In this document: piece by piece, positions 62,507 to 64,000 of the stretch
Numbering within the stretch: position 1 is the first letter of the stretch
Layout: the number at the start of each line of letters is the position of its first letter
DNA from: Pseudomonas abietaniphila
Lineage (GTDB): Bacteria; Pseudomonadota; Gammaproteobacteria; Pseudomonadales; Pseudomonadaceae
Direction: 5' to 3'
Length of the DNA: 64,000 nucleotides
NCBI RefSeq assembly: GCF_039697315.1
Contig: NZ_CP155619.1
Location: 1,364,001-1,428,000, forward strand
Translations under genes and position numbers: made by a program
The notes under the pieces: generated by a model
Databases searched by the model: none
What the model saw: the letters and a program-made list of their open reading frames with translations, nothing else
Told to the model about the DNA's origin: nothing

Positions 62507-63601
62507 TCAGAGAACCGCTTTCGGGTAGGAACCGAGCACTTTCAGTGCCACGGCTTCCTGACTGATCCGCTCCAGCACCGCCTTGATCAGCGGATCACGG
62601 TGGTGACCGACGAAGTCGATAAAGAACACGTAGGTCCATTTACCGCTGCGTGAAGGTCGCGTCTCGATACGGGTCAGGTCGATTCCGTTCTCATGGAAAG
62701 GCACCAAGAGTTCATGCAAGGCGCCAGGCTTGTTGCTCATCGACACGATGATCGACGTCTTGTCATCACCGGTCGGTGGCACTTCCTGGTTGCCGATCAT
62801 CAGAAAGCGCGTCGAGTTGTCGGGACGGTCTTCGATCTTTTCGGCGATGCGCGACAGGCCATACAGGCCTGCCGCCATGTCGCCGGCAATCGCTGCCGAG
62901 TTCCACTCGCCCTTGACCCGCTTGGCAGCCTCGGCATTGCTCGACACGGCCACGCGCTCGACATTGGGGTAATGCGCGTCCAGCCACTTGCGGCACTGGG
63001 CCAGCGACTGGGCGTGGGAGTAGATACGGCTGATGCTGTCGGTCTTGGTGTTCTCGCCCACCAGCAAGTGGTGATGAATACGCAGCTCGACTTCGCCACA
63101 GATGACCATGTCGTGTTCGAGGAAGCTGTCCAGCGTGTGGTTAACGGCACCTTCGGTGGAGTTCTCCACCGGAACCACACCGAAGTTGACCGCACCGGCG
63201 GCCACTTCACGGAACACTTCGTCGATCGCCGCCATGGGCTTGCTGATCACCGCGTGGCCGAAATGCTTCAGCGCCGCGGCCTGGGTAAAGGTGCCTTCAG
63301 GGCCCAGATAAGCGACCTTGAGCGGCTGCTCCAGCGCCAGGCACGACGACATGATTTCGCGGAACAGACGCGCCATCTCTTCGTTGCTCAGCGGACCACG
63401 GTTGCGTTCCATGACGCGCTTGAGCACCGCAGCCTCACGCTCGGGACGATAGAACACCGGCTCTTCACCCTCGGCGAGGCTGGCCATCTTGACCCGCGCC
63501 ACTTCCTGGGCGCAGCGTGCCCGCTCGCTGATCAGTTCCAGGACTTTCTCGTCCAGGCTGTCGATGCGGACGCGCAGCGCTTTGAGCTCTTGTTCAGACA
63601 T
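62507..63601 (-). CDS. pheA: Chorismate mutase / prephenate dehydratase (P-protein)
   Basis: The 364-residue bifunctional enzyme has an AroQ-type chorismate mutase (residues about 1-92, LRVRIDSLDEKVLELISERA), a prephenate dehydratase domain beginning VAYLGPEGTFTQAAALKHFG, and a C-terminal ACT domain (about 280-360) with SNKPGALHELLVPFHENGID and the ESRP-like TRIETRPSR that binds phenylalanine for feedback inhibition. It starts one base into the serC stop (TAATG), so it is coupled to serC. Confidence 0.95.
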   Translation of the reverse strand: MSEQELKALRVRIDSLDEKVLELISERARCAQEVARVKMASLAEGEEPVFYRPEREAAVLKRVMERNRGPLSNEEMARLFREIMSSCLALEQPLKVAYLGPEGTFTQAAALKHFGHAVISKPMAAIDEVFREVAAGAVNFGVVPVENSTEGAVNHTLDSFLEHDMVICGEVELRIHHHLLVGENTKTDSISRIYSHAQSLAQCRKWLDAHYPNVERVAVSSNAEAAKRVKGEWNSAAIAGDMAAGLYGLSRIAEKIEDRPDNSTRFLMIGNQEVPPTGDDKTSIIVSMSNKPGALHELLVPFHENGIDLTRIETRPSRSGKWTYVFFIDFVGHHRDPLIKAVLERISQEAVALKVLGSYPKAVL

Positions 63602-64000
63602 TAGCCGTGTTCCTTCTCGAATTCGGCCATGTAGGCCACCAGCGCTTCGACGGCGTCCAGACCCAACGCGTTGTAGATCGAGGCGCGCATGCCGCCCACC
63701 GAACGGTGGCCTTTGAGGTTGAGCAACGCACGCTCATCGGCACCGGCCAGGAACGCTTTGTCCAGACGCTCGTCGGCCAGGCGGAACGGCACGTTCATCC
63801 ACGAACGGGCGTTGTGGCTGATCGGGTTGGTGTAGAAATCGCTGTTGTCGATGAAGCCGTAGAGGCGCTCTTTCTTGGCGCGGTTCCGCTTCTCCATGGC
63901 CTCGACACCGCCCTGCTCCTTGAGCCATTCGAACACGAGGCCCGAGAGGTACCAGGAATAGGTCGCCGGGGTGTTGTACATCGAACCGTTATCGGCCGAG
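63601..64000 (-). CDS. serC: Phosphoserine aminotransferase, C-terminal part (runs off the window)
   Basis: Only the last 132 codons are inside the window; the 5' part lies beyond base 64000. The visible segment begins [20 protein letters not shown], a SerC hallmark just after the PLP-binding part, and continues with [43 protein letters not shown] and [13 protein letters not shown]. SerC makes phosphoserine for serine synthesis and also acts in pyridoxal phosphate synthesis. It is the upstream neighbour of pheA in the conserved operon. Confidence 0.95.
   Translation of the reverse strand, partial: SADNGSMYNTPATYSWYLSGLVFEWLKEQGGVEAMEKRNRAKKERLYGFIDNSDFYTNPISHNARSWMNVPFRLADERLDKAFLAGADERALLNLKGHRSVGGMRASIYNALGLDAVEALVAYMAEFEKEHG

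Overview
The window is a chromosomal stretch of a Pseudomonas species. The main evidence is the block at the right end, serC-pheA-hisC-tyrA/aroA-cmk-rpsA-ihfB-lapA followed by wbpL and wbpM, which is the conserved Pseudomonas arrangement at the edge of the O-antigen locus. GC-rich coding sequence, dispersed Pseudomonas-type REP palindromes and a DsbRS/DsbDEG-like locus fit this. No rRNA, tRNA, CRISPR array, prophage or transposase was seen.

Layout. 1-2.6 kb: end of a hotdog thioesterase, a thiolase and the aldo-keto reductase dkgB. 3.0-10.8 kb: a translationally coupled operon with a GntR/FadR-type regulator, a five-gene peptide ABC importer and a leaderless gamma-glutamyltransferase, probably for uptake and hydrolysis of gamma-glutamyl or related peptides. 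11.1-14.8 kb: an AT-rich degraded island of immunity genes (one PoNi-like) and toxin C-terminal fragments, with at least one homopolymer frameshift. 14.8-20.9 kb: an NADH-dehydrogenase-like flavoprotein divergent from an Rrf2 regulator with a palindromic operator candidate between them, an Old Yellow Enzyme, a pair of DUF202 membrane proteins and an L-fuconate-dehydratase-type enolase. 21.0-25.3 kb: a LysR regulator, a galactarate/altronate-type dehydratase and an MFS sugar-acid transporter.

25.3-35.4 kb is an accessory region rich in repeats: two diguanylate cyclases, a DeoR regulator, a GNAT acetyltransferase, an SDR, a 58-residue acidic small protein, a Baeyer-Villiger-type flavin monooxygenase, a serine-type permease, a composite palindromic repeat in inverted copies, and a tandem array of units of about 140 bp. 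35.9-39.6 kb: a 1248-residue autotransporter with Ig/cadherin-like passenger repeats. 39.9-45.5 kb: a two-component system divergent from dsbD-dsbE-dsbG-like genes for periplasmic thiol redox. 45.6-48.3 kb: a TetR regulator convergent with an SDR-KAS II pair whose promoter carries a perfect palindrome next to the -10 box.

48.5-64 kb: comEA, then wbpM, wbpL and manB with no wzx, wzy or wzz (a very reduced O-antigen locus), an RNA-type metallo-beta-lactamase exonuclease, lapA, ihfB, rpsA, cmk, and the aromatic/histidine/serine biosynthesis genes. serC runs off the right edge.
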